Below, piece after piece: positions 39,805 through 50,600 of a stretch of 64,000 nucleotides of DNA. Source of the stretch: Litoditis marina. Lineage: Eukaryota; Nematoda; Chromadorea; Rhabditida; Rhabditidae. The stretch covers positions 18,465,879-18,529,878 of the forward strand of contig OZ038434.1 in the NCBI GenBank assembly GCA_964036275.1, read 5' to 3'. Made by a program: the position numbers and the translations under genes. The notes beneath the pieces are model-generated. The model searched no databases and was not told the DNA's origin. It worked only from the letters and a program-made list of their open reading frames with translations. The number at the start of each line of letters is the position of its first letter. Position 1 is the stretch's first letter.

Positions 39805-40087
39805 AGTAGTATATGTACCTGATTTATGGTCACCGTACCTGATTTATGGTCAATCCTCTCTCACAAGTGACCATTTTAGTCAGTCCCTCAGAAATAGTCA
39901 TGCACTATTTACGTTGTCTACAATGGTCGTCTAGCTGATCTGCGTGGTAGATAAAAACTTTCACTAGCGCATGAAAGAGAAGAGCAAGAGAGTTGAGACA
40001 ACAGAGAGACAGAGGGAAGCAGACATTAAACACACGATAATTGTAGTTTGAAGTTAGTTTACGTTTTGACAGGGTAGCGTGCGGTTG
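39805..40087 (+). promoter_or_regulatory. Upstream region of the ORF cluster, with a duplicated 20-bp word
   Basis: Unique sequence between the satellite edge and the first ORF. It starts with two adjacent copies of a 20-bp word beginning GTACCTGATTTATGG (39815 and 39835). A promoter would be expected here because the first ORF starts at 40088, but I see no clear TATA box or initiator, so regulatory function is inference. Confidence 0.35.
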
Positions 40088-40507
40088 ATGATGAGCTCTC
40101 TCTCTAGCTCTTACTGCACAATTTGTGACAAATTTTTATCATCTCGCCAGAGAAAGGTGTCCCACGATCAAAACAAACACCCCGGGGTTGAAATTCAAGA
40201 ACTAAATCTATCCCGTGAAGAATTCTTAGAACGTTTCAAAGATCACCCGTCATTTATCCAGAGAATGAAAGGGGAACCCCCCAAAATTATTGAGGCAGCT
40301 GGTATTGGAAACCAGAAATTCAAAAAAATGGTGGTGAAGGAGGACAAGGAACAAGTTCAAAAAGTACAGAAAACGGATATCAAGGACGAGCAGACGGAAA
40401 CTCCATCGAGGATGAAACGCGGTACATATGGAAGGGCCAGAATTGAACCAGATTCTTTCGAACTGGGATACGACGCTAAGTTTATTACATATTGTTATTA
40501 TTATTGA
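40088..40507 (+). CDS. Small C2H2 zinc-finger protein
   Basis: Intronless frame of 139 codons from the first ATG at 40088; an in-frame GTG nine bases earlier is not a plausible eukaryotic start. Residues C10, C13, H26 and H31 form one C2H2 finger of spacing C-x2-C-x12-H-x4-H, which normally binds zinc and may contact nucleic acid. The rest has an acidic and hydrophobic stretch (about 34-57) and a Lys/Glu-rich, probably disordered segment (about 80-110). An AATAAA lies 15 bp after the stop (40522-40527), so it may have its own polyadenylation site. It is the first of three closely spaced plus-strand ORFs. I do not recognise an orthologue. A single finger at the N-terminus of a short protein is also known from mobile-element and virus-like gene sets, but that link is inference. 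Confidence 0.68.
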   Translation: MMSSLSSSYCTICDKFLSSRQRKVSHDQNKHPGVEIQELNLSREEFLERFKDHPSFIQRMKGEPPKIIEAAGIGNQKFKKMVVKEDKEQVQKVQKTDIKDEQTETPSRMKRGTYGRARIEPDSFELGYDAKFITYCYYY

Positions 40508-40521
40508 GTGTCTATTATATG

Positions 40522-40527
40522 AATAAA
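40522..40527 (+). terminator. Polyadenylation signal AATAAA
   Basis: Canonical hexamer 15 bp after the zinc-finger stop codon, in an AT-rich tail. It fits the 3' end of that gene but does not exclude cotranscription with the next ORF. Confidence 0.55.
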
Positions 40528-40680
40528 GCACATTTTTTCACTTCTTCTGTCATGTACTCATCAATCAGTCGCGAGTAGCGCCAAGGTCAAATGAAAGCAA
40601 CAGTTCAAACGGTATACATTCCTGAAATAACTCTAGAAAAGGTGTCAAAATTGGTCAATACTCTCAGTTAGCATCAGATA

Positions 40681-41220
40681 ATGAAGTCTGACGGCCTCCG
40701 TCTAATTGCTGAAAACTACCAAAGTGATTCAGAAGATCAAAACCCTGATCATCTTTCGGCGAAATCATCTCAGGACCAGCTACAAGAACTTAAGGATCGT
40801 TCTGAAGACGACTGCTACATACACGAGGTAAGAATTGCTAAAAAGCTTACAAAAGTGGTAATACATCGACTATCGTTCAAGAACTTTCAAAGCACAGCCG
40901 GACCGTTGAATATAGTTGCCGAATTTTTCGACTATTACATACTGAAAGTACTCAAAAAAGCCAACCGCGATATTGAAAATACAAAATTCTGCTTAATTTT
41001 GAAGCACCCGGGATTTAGAGAAGAAAAGGGATTCTATCTACCATTCAGAACTCATGCCATCTTGAATGGAGCAGCTGTTGTTAACCAGATTTCCAAAATG
41101 ATGAGTTCTAACCGGGGCATTGATATTGATACCAATTTTACTTTCGAAATGTACATTTACAACAACTCAAAACAGGATGTGGCGGAAGCCATTAACGCAG
41201 ATTTTATCGCCGATGTCTGA
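40681..41220 (+). CDS. Uncharacterised 179-aa protein, related in layout to the next ORF
   Basis: Intronless ATG-initiated frame, 173 bp after the zinc-finger gene and 61 bp before the next ORF. The N-terminal 45 residues are polar and acidic, probably disordered. Residues about 55-170 look like a compact alpha/beta domain: a helix-rich part (VAEFFDYYILKVLKKA), a strand followed by a loop (CLILKHPGFRE), the motif YLPFRTHAIL, a helix with QISKMMSSN, then DTNFTFEMYIYN. The order 'strand-HPGF-x-LPF-helix-strand' is repeated in the next ORF as 'VNHRGF-x-VPF-helix-strand', suggesting homologous domains. From memory, a similar layout occurs in small proteins near family-B DNA polymerases of Maverick/Polinton-type elements; I cannot verify this. 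No signal peptide or membrane segment is seen. Confidence 0.72.
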   Translation: MKSDGLRLIAENYQSDSEDQNPDHLSAKSSQDQLQELKDRSEDDCYIHEVRIAKKLTKVVIHRLSFKNFQSTAGPLNIVAEFFDYYILKVLKKANRDIENTKFCLILKHPGFREEKGFYLPFRTHAILNGAAVVNQISKMMSSNRGIDIDTNFTFEMYIYNNSKQDVAEAINADFIADV

Positions 41221-41281
41221 AGGTACCGCCCACTTCCCCTTTTTAAGCAAGCCAAAGTCAGCAAACAACCACCATTGAAAA

Positions 41282-41671
41282 ATGTCAGCCACCTTCTCGC
41301 AAGTGTACCTCGACCACTTCACCAACTTCGCCGAGACCATCACCAGGACCTACACCCGCGGAGCCACCAGAAACTACCAGGTGGTCGATCTCTATCTAAA
41401 AAACTTTGACGAAATGTTGCTAGGCAAGGGACAACGTCTGTCTAGCGCCATCTATGGAATCATCGTAGAGTTCATTAATAGGGAACGGGTTGACTACAAA
41501 AATTCGTATATCACCGTGCAAGTAAACCATAGAGGATTCAGGTCTCCGGTGTTTGTCCCGTTTCAGCCATTCAGCGATGTGCTCATACGGGCCATGGCCC
41601 GCCAGTTCGAGCACATGGTTTTCCGAATCACAGATCCTATGGATGTAAAAATTGTATTTTTGAAGTATTGA
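41282..41671 (+). CDS. Uncharacterised 129-aa protein, probable paralogue of the preceding ORF
   Basis: Intronless ATG-initiated frame only 61 bp downstream of the previous stop. Visible features: an N-terminal helix-like segment, FDEMLLGKGQ in the first half, a strand ending in the motif VNHRGFRSPVFVPFQPF, a helical stretch (IRAMARQFEHMVFR) and the closing strand DPMDVKIVFLKY. The HRGF/VPF pair and following helix align with HPGF/LPF in the preceding ORF. Codon use is G+C-richer than the flanks (for example ACCTTCTCGCAAGTG near the start), arguing for a real gene. The tight spacing fits a polycistronic unit; CTTTTTAAG in the intergenic gap resembles a trans-splice acceptor, but this is only suggestive. 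No terminator hexamer is close; the nearest AATAAA is at 42045. Confidence 0.72.
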   Translation: MSATFSQVYLDHFTNFAETITRTYTRGATRNYQVVDLYLKNFDEMLLGKGQRLSSAIYGIIVEFINRERVDYKNSYITVQVNHRGFRSPVFVPFQPFSDVLIRAMARQFEHMVFRITDPMDVKIVFLKY

Positions 41672-42144
41672 TAATGAAATGATAGAGCTTAAAATTAAGA
41701 TTTCAACTTTTTTCTTTTTTAGTTAATCAAATTGCAATACTATTTTCAAATTAGCCTGATACGTGTGTTTTTATCTCTTTATGAACTATTGTTGACCAGT
41801 TGTGAATGAATATTATATTCCACAAAAATGTGTACTGTTTCAATACGTCAGAATATATATGATGGTTCCTTTTTTTTACAGAACAGAATGAACCAAATAA
41901 TGATAGCACTTAGTTTAATACAGAGAATACTTCAAGATTAATAGCAAAACAGACACAATAGTTGGGGATAAATCAAAGGTGACTGAGTATCGGCGAGAGA
42001 TTAGAAAGCAGTATGGGGTTGATACAACGCGGATTTTGAAAAATAATAAATGAGTACTGTCGTCAGAAACTGAATCAGCAACAGAACGAGTAACATAAGA
42101 ACCTAGAAACGAACAATTGTCAAACAGTGAAAGCGCCTAGATAC
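41672..42144. other. Convergent intergenic region
   Basis: AT-rich sequence of 473 bp between the 3' ends of the plus-strand cluster and the minus-strand gene. It contains an AATAAA on the plus strand at 42045-42050. I see no ORF, RNA gene or repeat of note. Confidence 0.5.
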
Positions 42145-43998
42145 TTAGAAAAGTCCCGGAAAGCCAGGAAAGAGGTTGGCGTCAGGGGTGCGGTGAACCC
42201 CAGCGGGGAAAACGGTGACAGGAATGTCCTTAGCCCTTAACGCAGTTAGGGAACGAGAGTGATAGTGCTCAGGCTTAAGGCCGTACAGGTGAACAGCGGA
42301 AGGGGACGCGTTGACGAGGAGCAGGTGCACGAACTGTGGCATGCTGCGCCCTCCGCACAGAAAGATACGCAATGTATCAGGTGCGAAGAGCGACAGCATC
42401 GGGACCGCGTCCCAGAAAGCTCCGGAGTCGAATCCTTCCCGCAGCGGGACTCCAAGCGATAGAATTGGAACTGAAAACAATTAAAGTGATTTCCATAAAT
42501 AATGAGCATTTCGAGTGAATGTTAGATAATTTACCTGACTTAAACTCCAAGAAAATCTGGGACAAATTATATTTATTTCAACGACTGAAGTAAGAAGTGA
42601 GAACAAATAACAAACTTCCAGTGAATAATTGTTTTCTGACTTCCCCTAATAGAACTGTTGATCGAGTTCAAAATGTCGAGTTTTCGAGTTTTGGAGAAGT
42701 TTCGAGTTTTTAAGTTTCGAGTTCGACTTCAACAAGCCTATTCCTTAAGCACAGGAAATTGAGATACAACTTCCGCCTTTCTTATTTTTTTTTACTCACT
42801 TACTACACCGAACCCGTGAAAGAGAAACAAGTGAAAATAACACTCACATAAGTAACGCTCTCCATTTTTGAGGTAAACTGCTAGTCTCGGAGCCCCTTCC
42901 ACTAAGAAAAGATCGAGACAGTGGACCTCCTTGCGAATCAACGAGGCAACAACCGCTTGATGCAAAAGGCCAACGGTCACGAATCCAACAAATGCGGACA
43001 TCAGATGGAGGTCGCCAAGGCGGGGAACAGCCAAAGCCATCGCCTTCATCGTGGCTTGATCATACTGTAAAGAATCAAGGTTAACTGGGCAAGACTATCA
43101 TCGGGTACACACTTACTTACTGCCGCCGCTAGCCGGATAGCCGCCGTCTCAAGATACGCGCCCGCTGCTAATGATAGACAGACGGGGCAACCGGCGAATT
43201 TTACGCAAGAAATGTCACTTAATACCAAACGTATTAACTTTAAGTAATTTACCTAACATACCAAACCTCAGTAGAAGTAGTTAATGAGATTTTTTACAAA
43301 TGTATGATTGTTTTTCCATCTCTCAATTAGAGACCAACCCTTTCTCTCAAACTGGATTCTAAATTGATGCTACTAACCGAAGATTTGTTTTTGAAAATGA
43401 TGTTATATGCCTGATCGCCTCTGAATAATAGACTCCCCAAGAAAAATGAAGAAGTTCAAGAGTTAACCCCCAGAGAAAACATTTGCTGGTTCTTGGTTTG
43501 AATTGTCAGTTATTTCGTGAAGTATTGACATTTTCTATCAAAACGGTCTGCTAAAAATGTTAAAATCCAGAAAAAGACTTAAGGAATTTACTTACCTGGG
43601 CTCTACGGCGCATAACTTTCTTGTGCTCATCTGTCAGCTTCTCCAAGAATGGTTGAGCAATTTTCCGTTGATCCTAAAAGGAATGTAAGTTTCTCATAAG
43701 AATAAGTCAATTAATTCAATAGTTCATTTTCCTACTTGGAGGGAAATGTGAGTTTCACGCGATACGAAATTTAGATTGTTTAAAATTGCTTTGAGTGTTT
43801 ATTGCGTAGATCTATCTTTAAGACCACTTCATTCAAATTGCGAAAAAATATCATTCTCTGAACTATACTTCTGACTACTTTCTGAAGAAAAGAGAGAATG
43901 ATTACCTCTAGGGAAATGTTGGCGGCGAACGTGAAACGAAGCCGGGGATTCAGACGCGTGATAGCGGGGGACACAGGCTTGGAATGAACGGGAGCCAT
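42145..43998 (-). CDS. Spliced gene of about five exons, unknown function
   Basis: Reading the minus strand, exon 1 is 43998-43906 (31 codons from ATG, MAPVHSKPVSPAITRL...), donor GAG|GTAATC. Exon 2 is 43673-43596 (acceptor CTTTTAG, donor CAG|GTAAGT) and encodes DQRKIAQPFLEKLTDEHK.... Exon 4 is 43064-42848 (acceptor TTTACAG, donor TTAT|GTGAGT). Exon 5 is 42470-42145 (acceptor TTTTCAG), ending in TAA. Phases match for exons 1-2 and 4-5. Exon 3 ends at 43121 before GTAAGTAAGT and joins exon 4 in phase 0, but its start is uncertain. Entry at 43164 or 43167 needs exon 2 to use the weaker donor after GTAA at 43592. Alternatively a tiny extra exon lies near 43250. The product is about 254 residues with a hydrophobic middle (LMSAFVGFVTVGLLHQ) and conserved-looking exons 4 and 5. 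No domain is recognised. Intron 3 is only 56 bp. Confidence 0.62.
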
Positions 43999-44384
43999 AT
44001 CTGAAAAACAAATTTTAATTTATCAACTTAAACAGCTACTACAACAACAGAGGGAAGCAGGCAGTACATGAGTAAACGAAAATATAGGCGAATCAACAAA
44101 GTGGGTGAAACAGCACGAATAGTGGAAGCATTTTCAGTAGAACATGTTTACTGCGAAGATAAGGAGAAAGCGTGAATATCTTGAGAGACAAATGGTGCAA
44201 AGACAAGAGGGAAACAGGAGGGTTCCGAACCGCGTGTTCTCATTTCAGTGATAAATGAGTTGAGAACACCCGTGTCGAAACCGTAAAAGGAAAAGTGTGC
44301 ACAAGTAGACTGAATGAAACATTTGAGCAGGCAATCTGGAATGGAGAGCCCAGGCTCTTGTGCAAAGCAGGATATGTTGGGAGA
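43999..44384. other. Upstream flank of the minus-strand gene, unique sequence
   Basis: About 390 bp between the minus-strand ATG and the first satellite B unit. It must hold the promoter of that gene if the gene is real, but no TATA-like element stands out. ACAGAGGGAAGCAG at about 44048 also occurs at about 40009, upstream of the opposing cluster. No coding frame is convincing. Confidence 0.4.
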
Positions 44385-47212
44385 AGTGGACAATCTGTCC
44401 ACTTTTTGTCCCCAAGGATGTTGAAAACATTTTCTCTGGCCAAACTTGAACAACCTGGTTACTTTTTGTCTTCGGGGAACCAACTGGACAATCTGTCCAC
44501 CTTTCGTCCTCAAGGATGTTGAAAACATTACTTCGGGACAAAAATTGGACAATCTGTCCACTTTTTGTCCTCAAGGATGTTGAAAACATTTCCTCGGGAC
44601 AAAAATTGGACGACCTTTTTCCTTTTTGTCTTCAGGAAACCAACTGGACAATCTGTCCATCTTTTGTCCTCAAGGATGTTGAAAACATTACCTCGGGACA
44701 AAAATTGGACAATCTGTCCACCTTTTGTCCTCAAGGATCTCGGAAAATATTCCTCAGGACAAAAATTAGACAACCTGTTAACTTTTTGTCTTCAGGAAAC
44801 AAACTGGACAATCTGTCCACATTTTGTCCTCAAGGATGTTGAAAACATTACCTCGGGACAAAAATTGGACAATCTGTCCACTTTTTGTCCCCAAGGATGT
44901 TGAAAACATTTTCTCTGGCCAAACTTGAACAACCTGGTTACTTTTTGTCTTCAGGGAACCAACTGGACAATCTGTCCACATTTTGTCCTCAAGGATGTTG
45001 AAAACATTACCTTGGGACAAAAATTGGACAATCTGTCCACTTTCTGTCCCCAAGGATGTTGAAAACATTTCCTCGGGACAAAACTTGGACAACCTGTTTA
45101 CTTTTTGTCTTCAGGAAACAAACTGGACAATCTGTCCATCTTTTGTCCTCAAGGATGTTGAAAACATTACCTCGGGACAAAAATTGGACAATCTGTCCAC
45201 CTTTTGTCCTCAAGGATCTCGGAAAATATTCCTCAGGACAAAAATTAGACAACCTGTTAACTTTTTGTCTTCAGGAAACAAACTGGACAATCTGTCCACA
45301 TTTTGTCCTCAAGGATGTTGAAAACATTACCTCGGGACAAAAATTGGACAATCTGTCCACTTTTTGTCCCCAAGGATGTTGAAAACATTTTCTCTGGCCA
45401 AACTTGAACAACCTGGTTACTTTTTGTCTTCAGGGAACCAACTGGACAATCTGTCCACATTTTGTCCTCAAGGATGTTGAAAACATTACCTTGGGACAAA
45501 AATTGGACAATCTGTCCACTTTCTGTCCCCAAGGATGTTGAAAACATTTCCTCGGGACAAAACTTGGACAACCTGTTTACTTTTTGTCTTCAGGAAACAA
45601 ACTGGACAATCTGTCCACTTTTTGTCCTCAAGGATGTTGAGAACATTTCCTCGGGACAAAACTTGGACAACCTGTTTACTTTTTGTCTTCAGGAAACAAA
45701 CTGGACAATCTGTCCACCTTTTGTCCTCAAGGATCTCGGAAAATATTCCTCAGGACAAAAATTGGACAACCTGTTAACTTTTTGTCTTCAGGAAACAAAC
45801 TGGACAATCTGTCCACATTTTGTCCTCAAGGATGTTGAAAACATTACCTCGGGACAAAAATTGGACAATCTGTCCACTTTTTGTCCCCAAGGATGTTGAA
45901 AACATTTTCTCTGGCCAAACTTGAACAACCTGGTTACTTTTTGTCTTCAGGGAACCAACTGGACAATCTGTCTACCTTTTGTCCTCAAGGATGTTGAAAA
46001 CATTACCTCGGGACAAAAATTGGACAATCTGTCCACTTTTTGTCCTCAAGGATGTTGAAAACATTTCCTCGGGACAAAAATTGGACGACCTTTTTCCTTT
46101 TTGTCTTCAGGAAACCAACTGGGCAATCTGTCCACCTTTTGTCCTCAAGGATGTTGAAAACATTACCTTGGGACAAAAATTGGACAATCTGTCCACTTTC
46201 TGTCCCCAAGGATGTTGAAAACATTTCTTCGGGACAAAAATTGGACAACCTGTTTACTTTTTGTCTTCAGGAAACCAACTGGACAATCTGTCCATCTTTT
46301 GTCCTCAAGGATGTTGAAAACATTACCTCGGGACAAAAATTGGACAATCTGTCCACTTTTTGTCCTCAAGGATGTTGAAAACATTCCCTCGGGACAAAAA
46401 TTGGACAACCTGTTTACTTTTTGTCTTCAGGAAACCAACTGGACAATCTGTCCACCTTTTGTCCTCAAGGATGTTGAAAACATTACCTTGGGACAAAAAT
46501 TGGACAATCTGTCCACTTTCTGTCCCCAAGGATGTTGAAAACATTTCTTCGGGACAAAAATTGGACAACCTGTTTACTTTTTGTCTTCAGGAAACCAACT
46601 GGACAATCTGTCCACCTTTTGTCCTCAAGGATGTTGAAAACATTACCTTGGGACAAAAATTGGACAATCTGTCCACTTTCTGTCCACAAGGATGTTGAAA
46701 ACATTTATTCGGGACAAAAATTGGACAACCTGTTTACTTTTTGTCTTCAGGAAACCAACTGGACAATCTGTCCATCTTTTGTCCTCAAGGATGTTGAAAA
46801 CATTACCTCGGGACAAAAATTGGACATACTGTCCACCTTTTGTCCTCAAGGATATTGAAAACATTTCTTCGGGACAAAAATTGGACAACCTGTTTACTTT
46901 TTGTCTTCAGGAAACCAACTGGACAATCTGTCCATCTTTTTGTCCTCAAGGATGTTGAAAACATTACCTCGGGACAAAAATTGGACAACCTGTTTACTTT
47001 TTGTCTTCAGGAAACAAACTGGACAATCTGTCCACTTTTTGTCCTCAAGGATGTTGAAAACATTTCCTCGGGACAAAAATTGGACAACTTGTTTAATTTT
47101 TGTCTTCAGGAAACCAACTGGACAATCTGTCCACCTTTTGTCCTCAAGGATGTTGAAAACATTTCCTCGGGACAAAAATTGGACAACCTGTTTACTTTTT
47201 GTCTTCAGGAAA
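44385..47212 (+). repeat. Satellite B, plus orientation, first segment
   Basis: Tandem array of two modules: about 61 bp (GGACAATCTGTCCACTTTTT through GATGTTGAAAACAT to GGGACAAAAATT) and about 39 bp (GGACAACCTGTTTACTTTTT, then TCTTCAGGAAACCAAC). Two long modules plus one short give 160 bp; one of each gives 100 bp. GGACAATCTGTCC is a short inverted repeat, and the long module begins and ends with TTTTTGTCC and GGACAAAAA, so each can fold back on itself. Variants with GGCCAAACTTGAACAACC and GGATCTCGGAAAATATTCC occur near the left end. Many overlapping open frames exist on both strands and shift with the period; I regard all as spurious. Confidence 0.95.
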
Positions 47213-47453
47213 CAATATAATAATAATCTTTTACGGCAACTATTTCAGCCGTGTGATTTATTGAGAAAATTACATAATCACACACAAATCATATATCAAC
47301 CGTAGAAGGACTGTCCGTAGAGGGGTGGAGATAGGCATGGGTGAGCTTTGTAACCAGCTCATGCGGTCCGCCAGACAGATACCGCGGCGAACGGGGATCG
47401 AACCCAGGTCTGTGGAGCGACAGCCGAACGCTAACCACTTGACCACTCGGCCA
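47213..47453 (-). mobile_element. tRNA-derived SINE, full copy 1
   Basis: 241 bp, identical in extent to the copies at 59309 and 62177 but on the minus strand. The head (right end here) has a Pol III A box TGGCCGAGTGG and B box GGTTCGATCC. The tail contains AATAAAGC and ends in ATTATTATTATATTG. It lies in a GGAAAC|AAACTGG position of satellite B, the same position as in the other copies, so the four copies descend from one insertion amplified with its host satellite. SINEs rely on LINE machinery in trans; no partner LINE is present. Confidence 0.9.
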
Positions 47454-47633
47454 AACTGGACAATCTGTCCACTTTTTGTCCTCAAGGATATTGAAAAACT
47501 TTCCTCGGGACAAAAATTGGACAACCTGTTTACTTTTTGTCTTCAGGAAACCAACTGGACTGGACAATCTGTCCACCTTTTGTCCTCAAGGATGTTGAAA
47601 ACATTACCTCGGGACAAAAATTGGACAATCTGT
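47454..47633 (+). repeat. Satellite B, short segment between SINE and satellite C
   Basis: About 180 bp of satellite B containing the GGATATTGAAAAACTTTCC variant and one doubled CTGGACTGGACA. It breaks off within GGACAATCTGT, where satellite C starts with AGTATTGTTAG. Confidence 0.9.
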
Positions 47634-50600
47634 AGTATTGTTAGAGAAGGTTCCAGAGCATCAGTTCACTACAGTAATTCGTTCATGTTTAGAAAACTCT
47701 ATTTCACCCTCGCGTGCGTGTACTGACCGACGAATCGCATCCGAAATCCGCAGAAACCTCAAGACATCTTTATATTCTCAACACCACAAATACAGCAAAC
47801 TGAATAAAAGTATTGTTAGAGAAGGTTCCAGAGCATCAGTTCACTACAGTAATTCGTTCATGTTTAGACAACTCTATTTCACCCTCACGTGCGTGTACTG
47901 ACCGACGTATCGCGACCGAAATCCGCAGAAACCTCACGACATCTTTATCTTCTCATTACCACAAATACAGAAAACTGAATAAAAGTATTGTTAGAGAAGG
48001 TTCCAGAGCATCAGTTCACTACAGTAATTCGTTCATGTTTAGACAATTCTATTTCACCCTCACGTGCGTCTACTGATCGACGTATCGCATCCGAAATCCG
48101 CAGAAACCTCAAGACATCTCTATATTCTCAACACCACACATACAGAAAACTGAATAAAAGTATTGTTAGAGAAGGTTCCAGAGCATCAGTTTACTACAGT
48201 AATTCGTTCATGTTTGGACAACTCTATTTCACCCTTACGTGCGTGTACTGATCGACGTATCGCATCCGAAATCCGCAGAAACCTCAAGACACCTCTATAT
48301 TCTCAACACCACACATACAGAAAACTAAATAAAAATATTGTTAGAGAAGGTTCCAGAGCATCAGTTCACTACAGTAATTCGTTCATGTTTAGACAACTCT
48401 ATTTCACCATCACATGCGTGTACTGACCGACGTATCACATCCGAAATCCGCAGAAACCTCAAGACATCTTTATATTCTCAACACCACGAATACAGAAAAC
48501 TGAATAAAATTATTGTTAGAGAAGTTTCCAAAGCATCAGTTCACTACAGTAATTTTTTCATGTTTAGGCAACTCTATTTTACTCTCACGTGCGTGTACTG
48601 ACCAACGTATCGCATCCGAAATCCGCAGAAACCTCAAGACATCTCTATATTCTCAACACCACACATACAGAAAACTGAATAAAAGTATTGTTAGAGAAGG
48701 TTCCAGAGCATCAGTTCACTACAGTAATTCGTTCATGTTTGGACAACTCTATTTCACCCTTACGTGCGTGTACTGATCGACGTATCGCATCCGAAATCCG
48801 CAGAAACCTCAAGACACCTCTATATTCTCAACACCACACATACAGAAAACTGAATAAAAGTATTGTTAGAGAAGGTTCCAGAGCATCAGTTCACTACAGT
48901 AGTTCATGTTTAGACAACTCTATTTCACCATCACATGCGTGTACTGACCGACGTATCACATTCGAAATCCGCAGAAACCTCAAGACATCTTTATATTCTC
49001 AACACCACGAATACAGAAAACTGAATAAAATTATTGTTAGAGAAGTTTCCAAAGCATCAGTTCACTACAGTAATTTTTTCATGTTTAGGCAACTCTATTT
49101 TACTCTCACGTGCGTGTACTGACCAACGTATCGCATCCGAAAGTCGCAGAAAACTCAAGACATCTTTATATTCTCAACACCACAAATACAGAAAACTGAA
49201 TAAAAGTATTGTTAGAGAAGGCTCCAGAGCATCAGTTCACTACAGTAATTCGTTCATGTTTAGACAACTCTATTTCACCCACACGTGCGTGTACTGACCG
49301 ACGTATCGCATCCAAAATCCGCAGAAACCTCAAGACATCTCTATATTCTCAACTCCAAAAAGACAGAAAACTGATTAAAAGTATTGTTAGAGAAGGTTCC
49401 AGAGCATCAGATCACTACAGTAATTCGTTCATGTTTAGACAACTCTATTTCACCCTCACGTGCGTGTACTGACTGACGTATCGCATCCGAAATCCGCAGA
49501 AACCTCACGACATATTTATCTTCTCATCACCACAAATACAGAAAACTGAATAAAAGTATTGTTAGAGAAGGTTCCAGAGCATCAGTTCACTACAGTAAAT
49601 TGTTCATGTTTAGACAACTCTATTTCACCCTCACATGCGTGTACTGATCGACGTATCGCATCCGAACTCCGCAGAAACCTCAAGACATCTTTATATTCTC
49701 AACACCACAAATACAGCAAACTGAATAAAAGTATTGTTAGAGAAGGTTCCAGAGCTTCTCAACACCACAAATACAGCAAACTGAATAAAAGTATTGTTAG
49801 AGCAGGTTCCTGAGCATCAGTTCACTACAGTAATTCGTTCATGTTTAGACAACTCTATTTCACCCTCACGTGCGTGTACTGACCGACGTATCGCATCCGA
49901 ACTTCGCAGAAACCTCAAGACATCTCTATATTCTCAACACCACAAATACAGAAAACTGAATAAAAGTATTGTTAGAGAAGGTTCCAGAGCATCAGTTCAC
50001 TACAGTAATTCGTTCATGTTTAGAAAACTCTATCTCACCCTCGCGTGCGTGTACTGACCGACGAATCGCATCCGAAATCCGCAGAAACCTCAAGACATCT
50101 TTATATTCTCAACACCACAAATACAGAAAACTGAATAAAAGTAATGTTAGACAAGGTTCCAGCTCATCAGTTCACTACAGTAATTCGTTCATGTTTAAAC
50201 AACTCTATTTCACCCTCACGTGCGTGTACTGACCGACGTATCGCATCCGAACTCCGCAGAAACCTCACGACATCTTTATCTTCTCCTTACCACAAATACA
50301 GAAAACTGAATAGAAGTATTGTTAGACAAGGTTCCAGATCATCAGTTCACTACAGTAATTCGTTCATGTTTAGACAACTCTATGTCACCCTCACGTGCGT
50401 GTACTGATCGACGTATCGCATCCGAAATCCGCAGAAACCTCAAGACATCTCTATATTCTCAACACCACGAATACAGAAAACTGAATAAAAGTATTGTTAG
50501 AGAAGGTTCCAGATCATCAGTTCACTACAGTAATTCGTTCATGTTTAGACAACTCTATTTCACCCTCACGTGCGTGTACTGACCGACGTATCGCATCCGA

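Noticed and set aside
42660..42730. Short CGAGTTTT-type repeats in intron 4 of the minus-strand gene
   Set aside because: Imperfect low-complexity sequence over about 60 bp, without further structure.
40009..44062. Shared 14-mer ACAGAGGGAAGCAG at about 40009 and 44048 as terminal repeats of a gene-bearing element
   Set aside because: It is short and of low complexity, lies well inside the unique interval, and has no target duplication or extended similarity.
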